The notes under the pieces are model-generated. The model did no database searches, had not been told where the DNA came from, and worked only from the letters and a program-made list of their open reading frames with translations. From assembly GCA_040388605.1 (NCBI GenBank), contig JAZKBN010000023.1, forward strand, positions 1 to 57,335: a stretch of DNA of 57,335 nt, given 5' to 3'. Shown piece after piece: positions 1-8,811 of the stretch (positions are counted from its first letter, which is position 1; each line of letters starts with the position of its first letter). The translations under genes were made by a program, and so were the position numbers. Source of the DNA: JAZKBN01 sp040388605. Its GTDB lineage: Bacteria; Bacteroidota; Bacteroidia; Cytophagales; Flexibacteraceae.

Positions 1-21
1 CAGCTCCTTAACGTCTTTTGG

Positions 22-47
22 AAAGGCCGCCTTTGGGCGGCCTTTTT
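22..47 (+). terminator. Rho-independent terminator of an upstream gene outside the window
   Basis: A perfect 10-bp stem (22-31 with 36-45) encloses a 4-nt loop and runs into a short T tract (43-47). It faces plus-strand transcription and would end a gene lying left of the window. Confidence 0.8.
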
Positions 48-55
48 GCGTTTAA

Positions 56-67
56 GGGGGGGGGGGG
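56..67. repeat. Homopolymer of 12 G
   Basis: Twelve consecutive G lie between the terminator at 22-47 and the promoter of the first operon. Such tracts slip during replication and during sequencing, so the exact length is uncertain. It lies about 110 bp upstream of the putative -33 box. Confidence 0.9.
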
Positions 68-179
68 AGCCTGCACTGTAGTATGCTCCACAAGTTTAAA
101 AACAGGAATTCACGCTGCTTACCCTTTTCTGCCCTGCTTCTATACCGAGCCCCTTCGAACGAAATTTTTCAAATAATGC

Positions 180-210
180 TTGCTAAATCAAAACGCTTAA
201 ACTTACTTTG
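180..210 (+). promoter_or_regulatory. Candidate promoter of the 229-2674 operon
   Basis: TTG at 180-182 and TTACTTTG at 203-210 (one mismatch to TAnnTTTG) are separated by 20 nt, matching Bacteroidota -33/-7 spacing. Transcription would start near 217, just upstream of the ATG at 229. Confidence 0.45.
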
Positions 211-228
211 TATTTCAAAGTTCTTTGT

Positions 229-846
229 ATGAAAGAAAACAATGAGGTAGTTCAAAACATAGAGCAGATCAGGTCTATCATGGACAGGTCTTCGAGGTTT
301 ATGTTTTTAAGCGGCTGGAGCGGCGTAATAGCCGGCAGCTTTTCCATAGCTGCCATACTTTGGGCCGAAAAGGTTTTAAAGGAACTGGCCAGGCCTGAAA
401 GCGGTTTAAATGCCCTTGAAATGGTGGTTTATTACCACAGCATCCTGTTGCTTGCCCTGGTGGTTTTCAGCGTTTCGGGTATTATATCCGTTTACCTGGC
501 TTACAGGAATGCAAGGCAGCAGGGGCGCAATGCCTTCTCTTTTACCGGAAAGCGCATGGCCATGAACTTCCTGTTACCAATAGTTTTCGGGGGACTGTTC
601 TGTGTATGCATGCTGCCATCGGCCAGGGAATTAATACCGGCCACCATGATGATGTTTTACGGCATTGCCCTGCTGCACAGCAGTAAGTATTCTGAAAGCG
701 ATTTATATGGCCTGGGCATAGTTATGTGCCTTTTGGGCCTTGGGGCCGCAGCCATAGGGCATAATAAGGAATTTATGATAACAGGCTTCGGGGTGCTGCA
801 TATCCTCTTCGGCCTGTATATGCATTACGGGGGGAAAAAGTCATGA
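229..846 (+). CDS. Hypothetical six-span membrane protein
   Basis: The 205-residue product has a short charged N-terminus followed by about six hydrophobic segments and ends in Gly-Gly-Lys-Lys-Ser. I do not recognise a named domain. The ATG at 229 is preferred over a TTG at 208, because that TTG forms the end of a likely -7 promoter element. The stop codon overlaps the ATG of the next gene in an ATGA arrangement (843-846), so the two are translationally coupled. The neighbouring winged-helix regulator and DUF4153/4173-like gene suggest a small membrane-associated regulatory operon; its function is unknown. Confidence 0.8.
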   Translation: MKENNEVVQNIEQIRSIMDRSSRFMFLSGWSGVIAGSFSIAAILWAEKVLKELARPESGLNALEMVVYYHSILLLALVVFSVSGIISVYLAYRNARQQGRNAFSFTGKRMAMNFLLPIVFGGLFCVCMLPSARELIPATMMMFYGIALLHSSKYSESDLYGLGIVMCLLGLGAAAIGHNKEFMITGFGVLHILFGLYMHYGGKKS

Positions 847-1142
847 TTTCACCCGGGGAATTCAACAAGGTGCTCGACAACCGCATACGGTTGGGCATAG
901 CATCGGCCCTGATGGTGAACGAAACATTAGATTTTGCAAACCTGAAGGAGATTTTAGACACCACCGACGGCAACCTGAACAGCCACCTCAAAAGCCTTAC
1001 AGATGCCGAATACGTAGCTGTAACAAAGCAGTTCATCGGCAAAAAGCCGAACACCAGCTACAGGCTTACAGACTTAGGCACAAAAGCCTTTCTTACTCAT
1101 TTGGAAGCCCTTGAAAGGCTTATAAAATCAGTTAAAAAATAG
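843..1142 (+). CDS. Winged-helix transcriptional regulator (HTH_34-like)
   Basis: This 99-residue protein fits a single winged helix-turn-helix domain: an N-terminal helix with VLDNRIRLGI, a recognition region around LKEILDTTDGNLNSHLKSL, and a wing ending in SYRLTDLGTKAF. Proteins of this ArsR/MarR-like type are commonly annotated as transcriptional regulators in Bacteroidota. The start overlaps the upstream stop by 4 nt, and the DUF4153/4173-like gene follows after 38 nt, so all three are probably one transcript. The ligand and target are unknown; autoregulation of the operon is an inference. Confidence 0.85.
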   Translation: MISPGEFNKVLDNRIRLGIASALMVNETLDFANLKEILDTTDGNLNSHLKSLTDAEYVAVTKQFIGKKPNTSYRLTDLGTKAFLTHLEALERLIKSVKK

Positions 1143-1180
1143 ATAACCTTTCAGTCAACAATATAAACATCAGCTAAATC

Positions 1181-2674
1181 ATGTCCGGTAACTTTGCAAT
1201 TCAGAGTTCTTTGAGTAATAAATACACACCCGGTAAATTATTAGGAACAGCCGGGATAATCGCTTTTTCTATTTTCTATGCTGCTATGGTTTACGAGCGG
1301 TACACAGGGCTTAACTGCCTGTTTATAAGCCTGGTTGTGCAGGCCACAATACACTTTACAGAAGGTAAAAATGCGATTAACAAAGGAGCGTATTACATGT
1401 GCCAGTTCCTTTGCCTGTGTTTGGCATTGTCTGCTGCCTTATACGGCACCGACCCTATAATGGCCCTGGTTTGGTTCAGTTGGGTAGCCACAAAATTCTA
1501 TGCTGCAGATAGGGCCAATACCATTCTGCCGGCCGCAGTTATGTGGGGGCACCTGCTGTTCATTGAAAACCTCTTCATACCGAGTCCGGCGGAAAGCGCT
1601 CAGAAAACAGGAACTGAGATTAAGGGAAGTCCTTTAGGATTCATGCATTATTTCATTGCTTTTGCCATTGTGGTATTGTTCTTTTTAATCTACACATCGG
1701 CAAGCACTGGCTTTTCATTGGCTACAGAAGGCATAATTAACATATTCAGCTATGTGCTTATTTTCCTGGTGTTCCTGGGCCTTGTAATCGGCAAAGGCCT
1801 CTTCAGTGTGCCGCCGGCTTATACATTTAAGGGGCATATTCTGGAAGCAATAACCTTAAAGCCCGATCATCCGTTTAACGCAGTATCCGGAACCGGACCA
1901 AGAGATTATGCCAGGTTGGTAAACCTTGTTCTCCTGCTAATTATTGCGATGGGCACACTCGCAGTTTTTAGTGATGCTTACCTGTTGCTGGGCACCAAGC
2001 TTTCGGCACGTGAAATGGAAGGTACAAATGCAAGCATGAAAGTACATGAAAACGTAGGCGGTGTAGTGAGGGGCGTTATTTGCGCTGTTGCACTAATACT
2101 TTTTGTGCACAGCAAAGTGAACATTAAAGAAAACAAGCTGACCGGAATTTTGCTTTTTGTTTTCCTGGTTGTAAATGCGGGGCTCTTGCTGAACACTGCC
2201 ATTGCAAACTTCCAATATGTGTTTACATACGGGCTTACCCATAAAAGAATAGGGGTGTATATTTTTTTGGTAATCACCGGTTCGGGGTTGGTAATAACCA
2301 CCATATACCTGCTGCAAGACAAGGCCTTAAGCTGGCTTTTTAACATGAACAGCTTTGTGGCCTACACCTGCCTGGTATTCTACATTATAATGCCATGGGA
2401 TATTTATATAGCTGAATCACAGCTAAGTCAGCCGGCAAATATGTTAGATATACAATACATAAATGAGCTTGATGATTATGCCCTGCCGGTAATTATGCCT
2501 TACAGCGCAAAGCTCGATGCTGCCGGAACTCCCGGCAAAAGAAGCAATCACCTGCGTAACCTGAGACACCTGAAATATTACTACAAAAAACGCTCAGATA
2601 TTCGCGATTGGAGGCTGATGGATATTTGGGCTATGCATGAACTGCAAACTCAAAAAACAAAAGGGCAAATTTAA
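1181..2674 (+). CDS. DUF4153/DUF4173-like multipass membrane protein
   Basis: The 497-residue product has about 11-12 hydrophobic segments and a soluble, basic C-terminal tail of about 90 residues that ends with a helical region rich in Tyr, Lys and Arg. The segment around YGLTHKRIGVYIFL resembles the conserved core of the DUF4153/DUF4173 superfamily, whose biochemical role is unknown. It is the last gene of the three-gene operon starting at 229 and is followed by a terminator at 2755. The family assignment rests on remembered motifs rather than a search. Confidence 0.65.
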   Translation: MSGNFAIQSSLSNKYTPGKLLGTAGIIAFSIFYAAMVYERYTGLNCLFISLVVQATIHFTEGKNAINKGAYYMCQFLCLCLALSAALYGTDPIMALVWFSWVATKFYAADRANTILPAAVMWGHLLFIENLFIPSPAESAQKTGTEIKGSPLGFMHYFIAFAIVVLFFLIYTSASTGFSLATEGIINIFSYVLIFLVFLGLVIGKGLFSVPPAYTFKGHILEAITLKPDHPFNAVSGTGPRDYARLVNLVLLLIIAMGTLAVFSDAYLLLGTKLSAREMEGTNASMKVHENVGGVVRGVICAVALILFVHSKVNIKENKLTGILLFVFLVVNAGLLLNTAIANFQYVFTYGLTHKRIGVYIFLVITGSGLVITTIYLLQDKALSWLFNMNSFVAYTCLVFYIIMPWDIYIAESQLSQPANMLDIQYINELDDYALPVIMPYSAKLDAAGTPGKRSNHLRNLRHLKYYYKKRSDIRDWRLMDIWAMHELQTQKTKGQI

Positions 2675-2754
2675 GTGCAGGTTTCAAGGCAAGCTGTAAC
2701 ATGCTCATTTACAAAAACCAAACTCAATACACATTCAAATATTACTAAAATAGG

Positions 2755-2780
2755 AAGGTTGCCGCAAGGCGACCTTTTTT
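2755..2780 (+). terminator. Rho-independent terminator after the 229-2674 operon
   Basis: A 9-bp stem with one G-U pair (2755-2763 with 2768-2776) closes a GCAA tetraloop and is followed by a T6 run. Nothing else recognisable lies between 2675 and 2949. Confidence 0.85.
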
Positions 2781-2949
2781 GCATTATTTTAAATACGCTC
2801 AAAGAGCCGTTCAAACGAAATACCGGCTTAAAAAGGCCGTTTATACTATTATAAATCCCCTTTGCGCCTTTATTGCTTATATTTAACCTCCGTTTGCCCC
2901 AAAGCCAAGCTGTCTGCTATTCCAAGGCGACAAAGCGCCAACAATATAC

Positions 2950-5900
2950 ATGATTGACTCACTGCTGCTTCAGCTGAAGCAATACAAGAAAAAATACTAC
3001 CTGAACCTGCTCACGCGCGGCCTGCTGCTGAGCCTTGCCCTGCTGCTCTCTGCCTTTATTGCAGCCAACGCGGCAGAATATTTCGGCAACCTGAATACAG
3101 TTTTAAGGGGTACCTTATTTTTTACCTTCGTGGCTTTTGCGCTTTACCTGCTGGTGTTTTATATAGGCATTCCGCTAACAAGGCTCATGAACCTGAACCA
3201 CCCCATCAGCGATGATGAAGCGGCAAAGCAGATTGGCAAATACTTCCCGAACATTTCAGACAAGCTGCTGAACACCCTGCAGCTGAGCCGTTTAAACGCA
3301 GCCGAAAACAGCCTTTTGGCAGCAGGCATCAAGCAGCGTACCGCCGAGCTCAGTGTAATACCTTTTGTGAACGCCGTTAACTTCGGCGAGAACCGCAAGT
3401 ACCTGCCGCGCCTTTTTGTGCCTTTGGTAATTATGGTAGTCCTGCTGTTTTTTATTCCGCAGATGTTTACCGAGAGTACCGCACGCATCATAAACTATGA
3501 TAAAGTTTACCTGCCCAAGGCACCTTTCAGCTTTGTGCCGGGCAATAAGGCATTAAAGGCATACAGGAATGAAGATTTTGAAATACGCGTAGGCATTGAA
3601 GGTCGCGCCGCACCGGACCAGGTGTACATTATGCTGAACGGCCGCAAGCATAAAATGGAAAAGCAGGGCGAAGTGTATGCCTACACCCTGCGCCAGGTTC
3701 AGAAAAGCGAGAATTTCAATTTCGAGGCAGCCGGTTTCAGCTCCGAGGGCTATACTCTTGAAGTGCTCAGCAGGCCTGATTTGGTGAGCTTCGGCGTAAG
3801 CCTGAAATTCCCGGCCTATGTGCATAAAAAGAATGAGGAATTCAGGAATGCAGGCAATTTTACGGTTCCGGCGGGCACCGTTGTGGCCTGGGATTTCAGC
3901 AGCACCGCCACCGACAGCCTCCTGCTTCGTACTGAAACAGATAACCTTACCCTGGCAGCAAAGCCCGAAAGCAGCGAACGTTTCACACTCAGCAAGCGCT
4001 TTTTGGCCAGCACAAGCTACCAATTGCTGCTTAAAAACAAGTATAGCGCCAACCGCGAGGAAATTCGCTACAGCATAGAGGTAATACCTGACCAATACCC
4101 CACCCTGAGCGCAGAGCAGTTCCGCGACAGTTCATTGTATAACTACATAGTACTTGGAGGCAGCATTGCCGATGATTATGGCCTTAGCAGGCTTGATCTG
4201 CACTATAAGATTTCAAGGGCCCAAAACTCGGGGCGAAAATCTGACGGAGGATATACGATAAAGCATATTAAAATTGCCCCGGGGCAATTGAGCCAAAACT
4301 ATCTGCATAACTGGAGCCTCGACAGCCTGCACCTGCAGCCCGGCGATGTGCTTGACTATTACATGATTGTATGGGATAACGACGGCGTATTCGGGGCAAA
4401 ATCCACCAAGAGCAAGGTATTTGAAATGCGCCTGCCATCGGCAGCAGATATTGCAAAGGATATAGAAGCAGGTACCGAAAAAACAGCCGAGGCCTTGCAA
4501 AAAAGCACATCGAAAGCGCAGCAGTTGCAAAAAGATGTTGAGAAGCTGAAAGAGCGCCTGCGCGGCAAGCGCAAAATGGATTTCCAGGACAGGAAGGCCA
4601 TTGAAGAGCTGCTCAAAAAGCAGCAGGAAGTGCAGCAGGAAATTACCAAAATGCAGGATCAGAACAGGCAGATGAATGAGAAAACCAACAGGTTTGATCA
4701 GCAGAGCGCCGAAATGAGCGAGAAGCTTAAAGACCTGCAAAAGCTCATGGATGAGCTGCTCGACGATGAAACCAAGAAACTTTACGAAGAGCTGCAACGC
4801 CTGCTTAACGAAAAGCAGCCCGATCCTGATCGCATGGAGAACACCCTGGAAAAGCTTGAAAACCGCCAGGAAAACCTGAGCAAAGAGCTTGACCGTTCCC
4901 TTGAGCTGTTCAAAAAGCTGAAATTCGAGAACAAGCTTGAAAAGACCATTGATAAGCTGAGCAAGTTGGCCAATGAGCAAAAAGAGCTGGCCGATAAAAC
5001 CGCCAAAGAAAAAGACGCCAAAGATAAAAACGACAAGGCCGGGGATAAGAAAGACGATAAAGCCGGCGATAAAAAAGACGACAAAAACGGCGATAAGAAA
5101 GACGGCGACAAAAAGGACGATAAGTCGGGCGATAAAAAAGACGACAAAACCGGCAAGCCTGACAGCACCGGTCAAAAAGACAATAAGGACCAGGATGGCC
5201 AAAAGCCTGATGATAAATCCGGCGATAACAAGGACCAAAAGGGCGACAACAAAGACCAGAACGGACAAAAGCCTGAAGATAAAGCGGGCGAAAAGCCCGA
5301 AGAAAAGCTCGGTGAAAAGCAGGATGAGCTGAGCAAGGAATTCCAGGAAGTAAAGAAAGAACTGGATGAGCTCAAAAAGATGAACGAGGAAATGCAGGAA
5401 AAGCAGGACATGGAAGACACATCGCCACAGGAGCGGGGTGTTGAAAAAGACCAGCAGGACAGCAAAGACCAAATGCAGAAAAAGCAGTTCAGCAAGAGCG
5501 CCAAAAAGCAGAAAGAAGCTGCCGAAAAAATGGAGCGCATGGCCGGCAAAATGAAAGAAATGCAGGAACAGGAAGGCGAGGAAGAAGCCGAGGAAAACTA
5601 TGAAGACCTCCGCAATATTCTCGAAAACCTGCTTACACTCAGCTTCAGCCAGGAATCGCTGATGAAAGACTTTAAATCGGTGAGCCAGGTAGACCCTAAA
5701 TTTATTGCCCTTGCCCAAACCCAGCTTAAGCTGAAAGACGATGCCGTTATTATACAGGACAGTCTTGAAGCCCTTGCCAAGCGCGTGTTCCAGATTCGCT
5801 CTTTTGTAACCCGCGAAGTAGGCAAAATGAATGAGTACATGGAAGAAAGCATAGATGCCATCCGCCGCCGCAGGCAGGATATTGGCGCAGGCAAGCAGCA

Positions 5901-6591
5901 ACTCGCCATGACCAGCATGAACAACCTGGCCCTGCTCCTCAGCGATGCCCTGAAGCAGATGCAGGAGCAAATGCAGCAACAACAACAGGCCAGCGGAAAG
6001 GGCAGCAAGAAGAAAAAGAAACCCGGCAAGCCACAACCCGGCAGCAGCATGGGCCAATTGCAGAAAGAGCTGAACCGCAAAATAGGTGAGCTGCAAAAAA
6101 GCGGCATGGGCGGCAACAGCAGGCAAATGAGCGAGGAGCTCGCTAAGATGGCCGCGCAGCAGGAAATGATTCGGAAAGCCGTGAAGAAAATGGACGAGCA
6201 AAGCACGAAAGAGGGCAAGCAGCCCGGCGGTTCGGGCAAGCAAATCCAGGAAATGATGGAGAAAACCGAGCAGGACCTTGTAAACAAGCGCATTACCCAA
6301 GAAACCATGATGCGGCAAAAAGACATTCTTACCCGCCTCCTCGAAGCCGAAAGCGCCCAGCGTGAACGCGAAATGGATGAAAAGCGCGAAAGCAAGACTG
6401 CTAAGGAAATTCCGCGTTCCACACCACCCTCTTTTGATTTGTACCTGAAACAAAAAGAGCAGCAGGTGGAATTACTGAAAACCATTCCGCCTACGCTTAC
6501 GCCTTTCTATAAGCAGGAAAGCAACAGGTATTTCCAAACGCTGAACAACGGTTCGGCGCCGGCAGCACCTGCAAACGGGAGCCCGAAATAA
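2950..6591 (+). CDS. DUF4175 family giant membrane-anchored protein
   Basis: The 1213-residue protein starts with two membrane spans (about residues 24-42 and 53-78) and a third at about 155-172. A large extracytoplasmic beta-rich part follows (to about 490), then a long Lys/Glu/Gln-rich helical and coiled-coil half. This layout fits DUF4175 proteins of Bacteroidota and Alphaproteobacteria, whose role is unknown. Residues about 696-735 contain tandem KxGDKKDD units, and the low-complexity stretch extends to about residue 800. The YheT-like hydrolase starts 12 nt downstream, suggesting co-transcription. Several very long ORFs on the opposite strand here are composition artefacts. Confidence 0.85.
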   Translation: MIDSLLLQLKQYKKKYYLNLLTRGLLLSLALLLSAFIAANAAEYFGNLNTVLRGTLFFTFVAFALYLLVFYIGIPLTRLMNLNHPISDDEAAKQIGKYFPNISDKLLNTLQLSRLNAAENSLLAAGIKQRTAELSVIPFVNAVNFGENRKYLPRLFVPLVIMVVLLFFIPQMFTESTARIINYDKVYLPKAPFSFVPGNKALKAYRNEDFEIRVGIEGRAAPDQVYIMLNGRKHKMEKQGEVYAYTLRQVQKSENFNFEAAGFSSEGYTLEVLSRPDLVSFGVSLKFPAYVHKKNEEFRNAGNFTVPAGTVVAWDFSSTATDSLLLRTETDNLTLAAKPESSERFTLSKRFLASTSYQLLLKNKYSANREEIRYSIEVIPDQYPTLSAEQFRDSSLYNYIVLGGSIADDYGLSRLDLHYKISRAQNSGRKSDGGYTIKHIKIAPGQLSQNYLHNWSLDSLHLQPGDVLDYYMIVWDNDGVFGAKSTKSKVFEMRLPSAADIAKDIEAGTEKTAEALQKSTSKAQQLQKDVEKLKERLRGKRKMDFQDRKAIEELLKKQQEVQQEITKMQDQNRQMNEKTNRFDQQSAEMSEKLKDLQKLMDELLDDETKKLYEELQRLLNEKQPDPDRMENTLEKLENRQENLSKELDRSLELFKKLKFENKLEKTIDKLSKLANEQKELADKTAKEKDAKDKNDKAGDKKDDKAGDKKDDKNGDKKDGDKKDDKSGDKKDDKTGKPDSTGQKDNKDQDGQKPDDKSGDNKDQKGDNKDQNGQKPEDKAGEKPEEKLGEKQDELSKEFQEVKKELDELKKMNEEMQEKQDMEDTSPQERGVEKDQQDSKDQMQKKQFSKSAKKQKEAAEKMERMAGKMKEMQEQEGEEEAEENYEDLRNILENLLTLSFSQESLMKDFKSVSQVDPKFIALAQTQLKLKDDAVIIQDSLEALAKRVFQIRSFVTREVGKMNEYMEESIDAIRRRRQDIGAGKQQLAMTSMNNLALLLSDALKQMQEQMQQQQQASGKGSKKKKKPGKPQPGSSMGQLQKELNRKIGELQKSGMGGNSRQMSEELAKMAAQQEMIRKAVKKMDEQSTKEGKQPGGSGKQIQEMMEKTEQDLVNKRITQETMMRQKDILTRLLEAESAQREREMDEKRESKTAKEIPRSTPPSFDLYLKQKEQQVELLKTIPPTLTPFYKQESNRYFQTLNNGSAPAAPANGSPK
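5035..5154 (+). repeat. 24-bp tandem repeats encoding KxGDKKDD units
   Basis: Four imperfect 24-nt units begin at 5035, 5059, 5083 and 5122, with a 15-nt partial unit (DKKDD) between the third and fourth. Synonymous third-position differences between units show they are not freshly duplicated. The encoded stretch is a highly charged linker inside the DUF4175 protein. Confidence 0.8.
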
Positions 6592-6603
6592 AAAGCAGCC
6601 GGT

Positions 6604-7596
6604 ATGCCTTTAACTGTTTCGCCCGTGGTAAAGGCGCCTTTGTGGCTGCCCGGGGGGCACCTGCAAACCATTTACCCGGCCCTTACCCGCCAAACAGATT
6701 TACCCTTTTCGCAGGGAACTGCCGCCATACCCACCCCGGACGGCGATAAGCTGGCAGCAGACCTTTACCTGCAAAAAACCGAAAGTCCCCGTCCCCTGGT
6801 CATACTTACCCATGGCCTGGAAGGCGAAAGCAAGAGCCCTTACATTCTCGGCATGGCGGCAGCCTGCTATAGTATGGGCACCGATGTAGCCGCCTGGAAT
6901 TTCAGGGGTTGCGGCGAAAGCACCAATACCGCCTATCGTTTTTATCACAGCGGCGCAACCGATGACCTGCTGACAGTTATCAACAGCCTTGAAGCTGCCT
7001 ATTCTGAAATTATTCTTATAGGCTTCAGTCTCGGTGGAAACCTTACGCTCAAGTTACTGGGGGAGCTCTGCAGCAATCATTTTCCGGGCACTGCCGAACT
7101 GAGGAAAAAAGTGAAATTGGGTATCGTTTTTTCAGTTCCCTGCGATTTGGCATCTTCATCTGCTTACCTTGAAAGGCCGGCAGATTTTATTTATGAGCGC
7201 CGTTTTTTACGCAGCCTGAAAAGCAAAGTCAGGAAAAAGGCGAAATTCCTGCCCGGCAAATATGATTTAAAAGCGCTGGACCAGGTAAAAACCATCCGTG
7301 AATTCGACGAGCATTTTACAGCACCCATTCATGGCTTCGGTAATGCCGATAATTATTACAAAATGAACAGTTCGAAACAGTTCATTTCAAAGCTCGATTT
7401 GCCGGTTTTTATGGTAAATGCCCGCAACGACCCTTTTTTACCCCAAGCCTGCTTCCCGGAAAGTGAAGCCGCCGCAAGTGAATACTTTTATCTTGTTGCT
7501 CCCAAACTGGGCGGACATTGCGGTTTCGGGGAAGAAGACGGTACTTATTGGTCCGACAGGTTTGTGCAGGAATTGCTCGGGGGGCGCAAATATTAA
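6604..7596 (+). CDS. YheT-type alpha/beta hydrolase
   Basis: The 330-residue product opens with the family signature WLPGGHLQTIYPAL. It carries the nucleophile elbow GFSLGGN (Ser about residue 142), a candidate acid in NARNDPFLP and a candidate His in LGGHCGFGE. These features place it in the YheT/ABHD1-3 (UPF0017) hydrolases, cytosolic or membrane-associated esterases of uncertain substrate. It follows the DUF4175 gene by 12 nt. The thiL promoter overlaps its stop codon. Confidence 0.9.
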   Translation: MPLTVSPVVKAPLWLPGGHLQTIYPALTRQTDLPFSQGTAAIPTPDGDKLAADLYLQKTESPRPLVILTHGLEGESKSPYILGMAAACYSMGTDVAAWNFRGCGESTNTAYRFYHSGATDDLLTVINSLEAAYSEIILIGFSLGGNLTLKLLGELCSNHFPGTAELRKKVKLGIVFSVPCDLASSSAYLERPADFIYERRFLRSLKSKVRKKAKFLPGKYDLKALDQVKTIREFDEHFTAPIHGFGNADNYYKMNSSKQFISKLDLPVFMVNARNDPFLPQACFPESEAAASEYFYLVAPKLGGHCGFGEEDGTYWSDRFVQELLGGRKY

Positions 7597-7604
7597 TATA
7601 TTTG
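7573..7604 (+). promoter_or_regulatory. Candidate promoter of thiL
   Basis: TTG at 7573-7575 is followed 21 nt later by TATATTTG (7597-7604), an exact match to the Bacteroidota -7 consensus. The -7 box begins directly after the stop codon of the hydrolase gene. Confidence 0.6.
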
Positions 7605-7698
7605 CCCTTCCCCGGTTAAAGGGGAATGCCTTTTGCAATATGTGCCGGCGGGGCAGAACCAATACGCCACGAATACAAAGGAGTACAGCATCATAAAA

Positions 7699-8736
7699 AT
7701 GAAACGAACTGAACTGAGCGAGTTAGGAGAATTCGGCCTGATAGACCGCATTAAAGAAACGGTATTGCTGCGCAACACCAATACCATTCGCGGTATAGGA
7801 GATGATGCTGCCGTTATGGAATACGGCGAAACCTGCGTACTCGTAAGCACCGATTTGTTGGTTGAAGGCATACATTTCGATCTCAGCTATGTGCCCCTGC
7901 GCCACCTCGGCTATAAAGCCGTTGTTGTGAATCTCAGCGATATTGCCGCCATGAACGCCATACCCCAGCATATTACCGTAAGCGTGGCGCTCAGCAACCG
8001 CTTCAGCGTGGAGGCAGTAACCGAATTGTACGAAGGTATAAGCCTTGCCTGCGAGCATTACGGCATAGATCTCGTAGGGGGCGACACCACCACATCGCCG
8101 GCCGGGCTAACCATAAGTATAACAGCCATGGGCACCGCAGCCCGGGCCGATATAGCCTACCGCAACACCGCCCGCCCCGGAGATGTAATTTGCGTAACCG
8201 GGGATCTGGGCGCTGCCTACCTCGGCTTACAGGTGCTTGAACGCGAAAAGCAGGAGTTTTTGGCTAACCCCGATATGGAGCCTAAGCTTGATGATAAAGA
8301 ATATTTGGTAGGCCGCCAGCTGAAACCCGAAGCCCGCACTGACATTATATATGATTTCCGCGACCTTGGCATAGTGCCCAGCAGCATGATAGATATATCA
8401 GATGGTTTGGCATCTGACCTTTTGCACCTTTGCAAGGCATCGGGCACAGGAGCAGCCATTTATGAAGCCGAGCTCCCGGCAGATGATGCTACCCTGCTTA
8501 CGGCAACCGAGTTCAATATGAGCCCAACCACCTGCATCATGAACGGCGGCGAAGATTACGAACTGCTCTTTACCGTAAGCCAGCAGCAGTATGAAAAGCT
8601 GCGCAACCACCGCGACATTAAAGCCATAGGTGTTATGCGCGATGCCGGTGAAGGCGTTTTACTCATGAGCAGCGCAGGCAACCCATACGTTGTGCAGGCA
8701 CAGGGCTGGAACCATTTCGGCGATAACAAGCTATAA
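7699..8736 (+). CDS. thiL: Thiamine-monophosphate kinase
   Basis: ThiL phosphorylates thiamine monophosphate with ATP to give thiamine diphosphate, the active cofactor. The 345-residue product shows the N-terminal GIGDDAAV motif and STDLLVEGIHFD, which bind Mg-ATP. Further along are NLSDIAAM, LVGGDTTTSP, and the C-terminal DISDGLASDL and NGGEDYELLF motifs, all diagnostic of the ThiL/PurM fold. The ATG at 7699 gives the expected N-terminus TELGEFGLIDRI-like; the frame stays open further upstream but without family similarity. It has its own promoter at 7573-7604 and no thiamine genes nearby. It is convergent with the next gene. Confidence 0.95.
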   Translation: MKRTELSELGEFGLIDRIKETVLLRNTNTIRGIGDDAAVMEYGETCVLVSTDLLVEGIHFDLSYVPLRHLGYKAVVVNLSDIAAMNAIPQHITVSVALSNRFSVEAVTELYEGISLACEHYGIDLVGGDTTTSPAGLTISITAMGTAARADIAYRNTARPGDVICVTGDLGAAYLGLQVLEREKQEFLANPDMEPKLDDKEYLVGRQLKPEARTDIIYDFRDLGIVPSSMIDISDGLASDLLHLCKASGTGAAIYEAELPADDATLLTATEFNMSPTTCIMNGGEDYELLFTVSQQQYEKLRNHRDIKAIGVMRDAGEGVLLMSSAGNPYVVQAQGWNHFGDNKL

Positions 8737-8784
8737 AACGCCGTATGGCCAGGCTATTGGCCTGAATTACATATAAATAAATTT

Positions 8785-8811
8785 GAAACAGGGGCCTAAG
8801 GGCCCTGTTTC
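8785..8811. terminator. Shared hairpin between convergent genes
   Basis: A 9-bp outer stem (8785-8793 with 8803-8811) plus two inner G-C pairs form a hairpin with one bulged G and a TAAG loop. It overlaps the last codons of the minus-strand ORF and lies 48 nt past thiL. The flanks are only moderately T-rich, so termination is likely but not certain. Confidence 0.55.

Noticed and set aside
4213..6453. 746-codon open frame on the minus strand inside the DUF4175 gene
   Set aside because: It is antisense to a well-supported gene and arises from the Lys/Glu/Gln-rich codon pattern, giving an implausible Leu/Phe-rich product.
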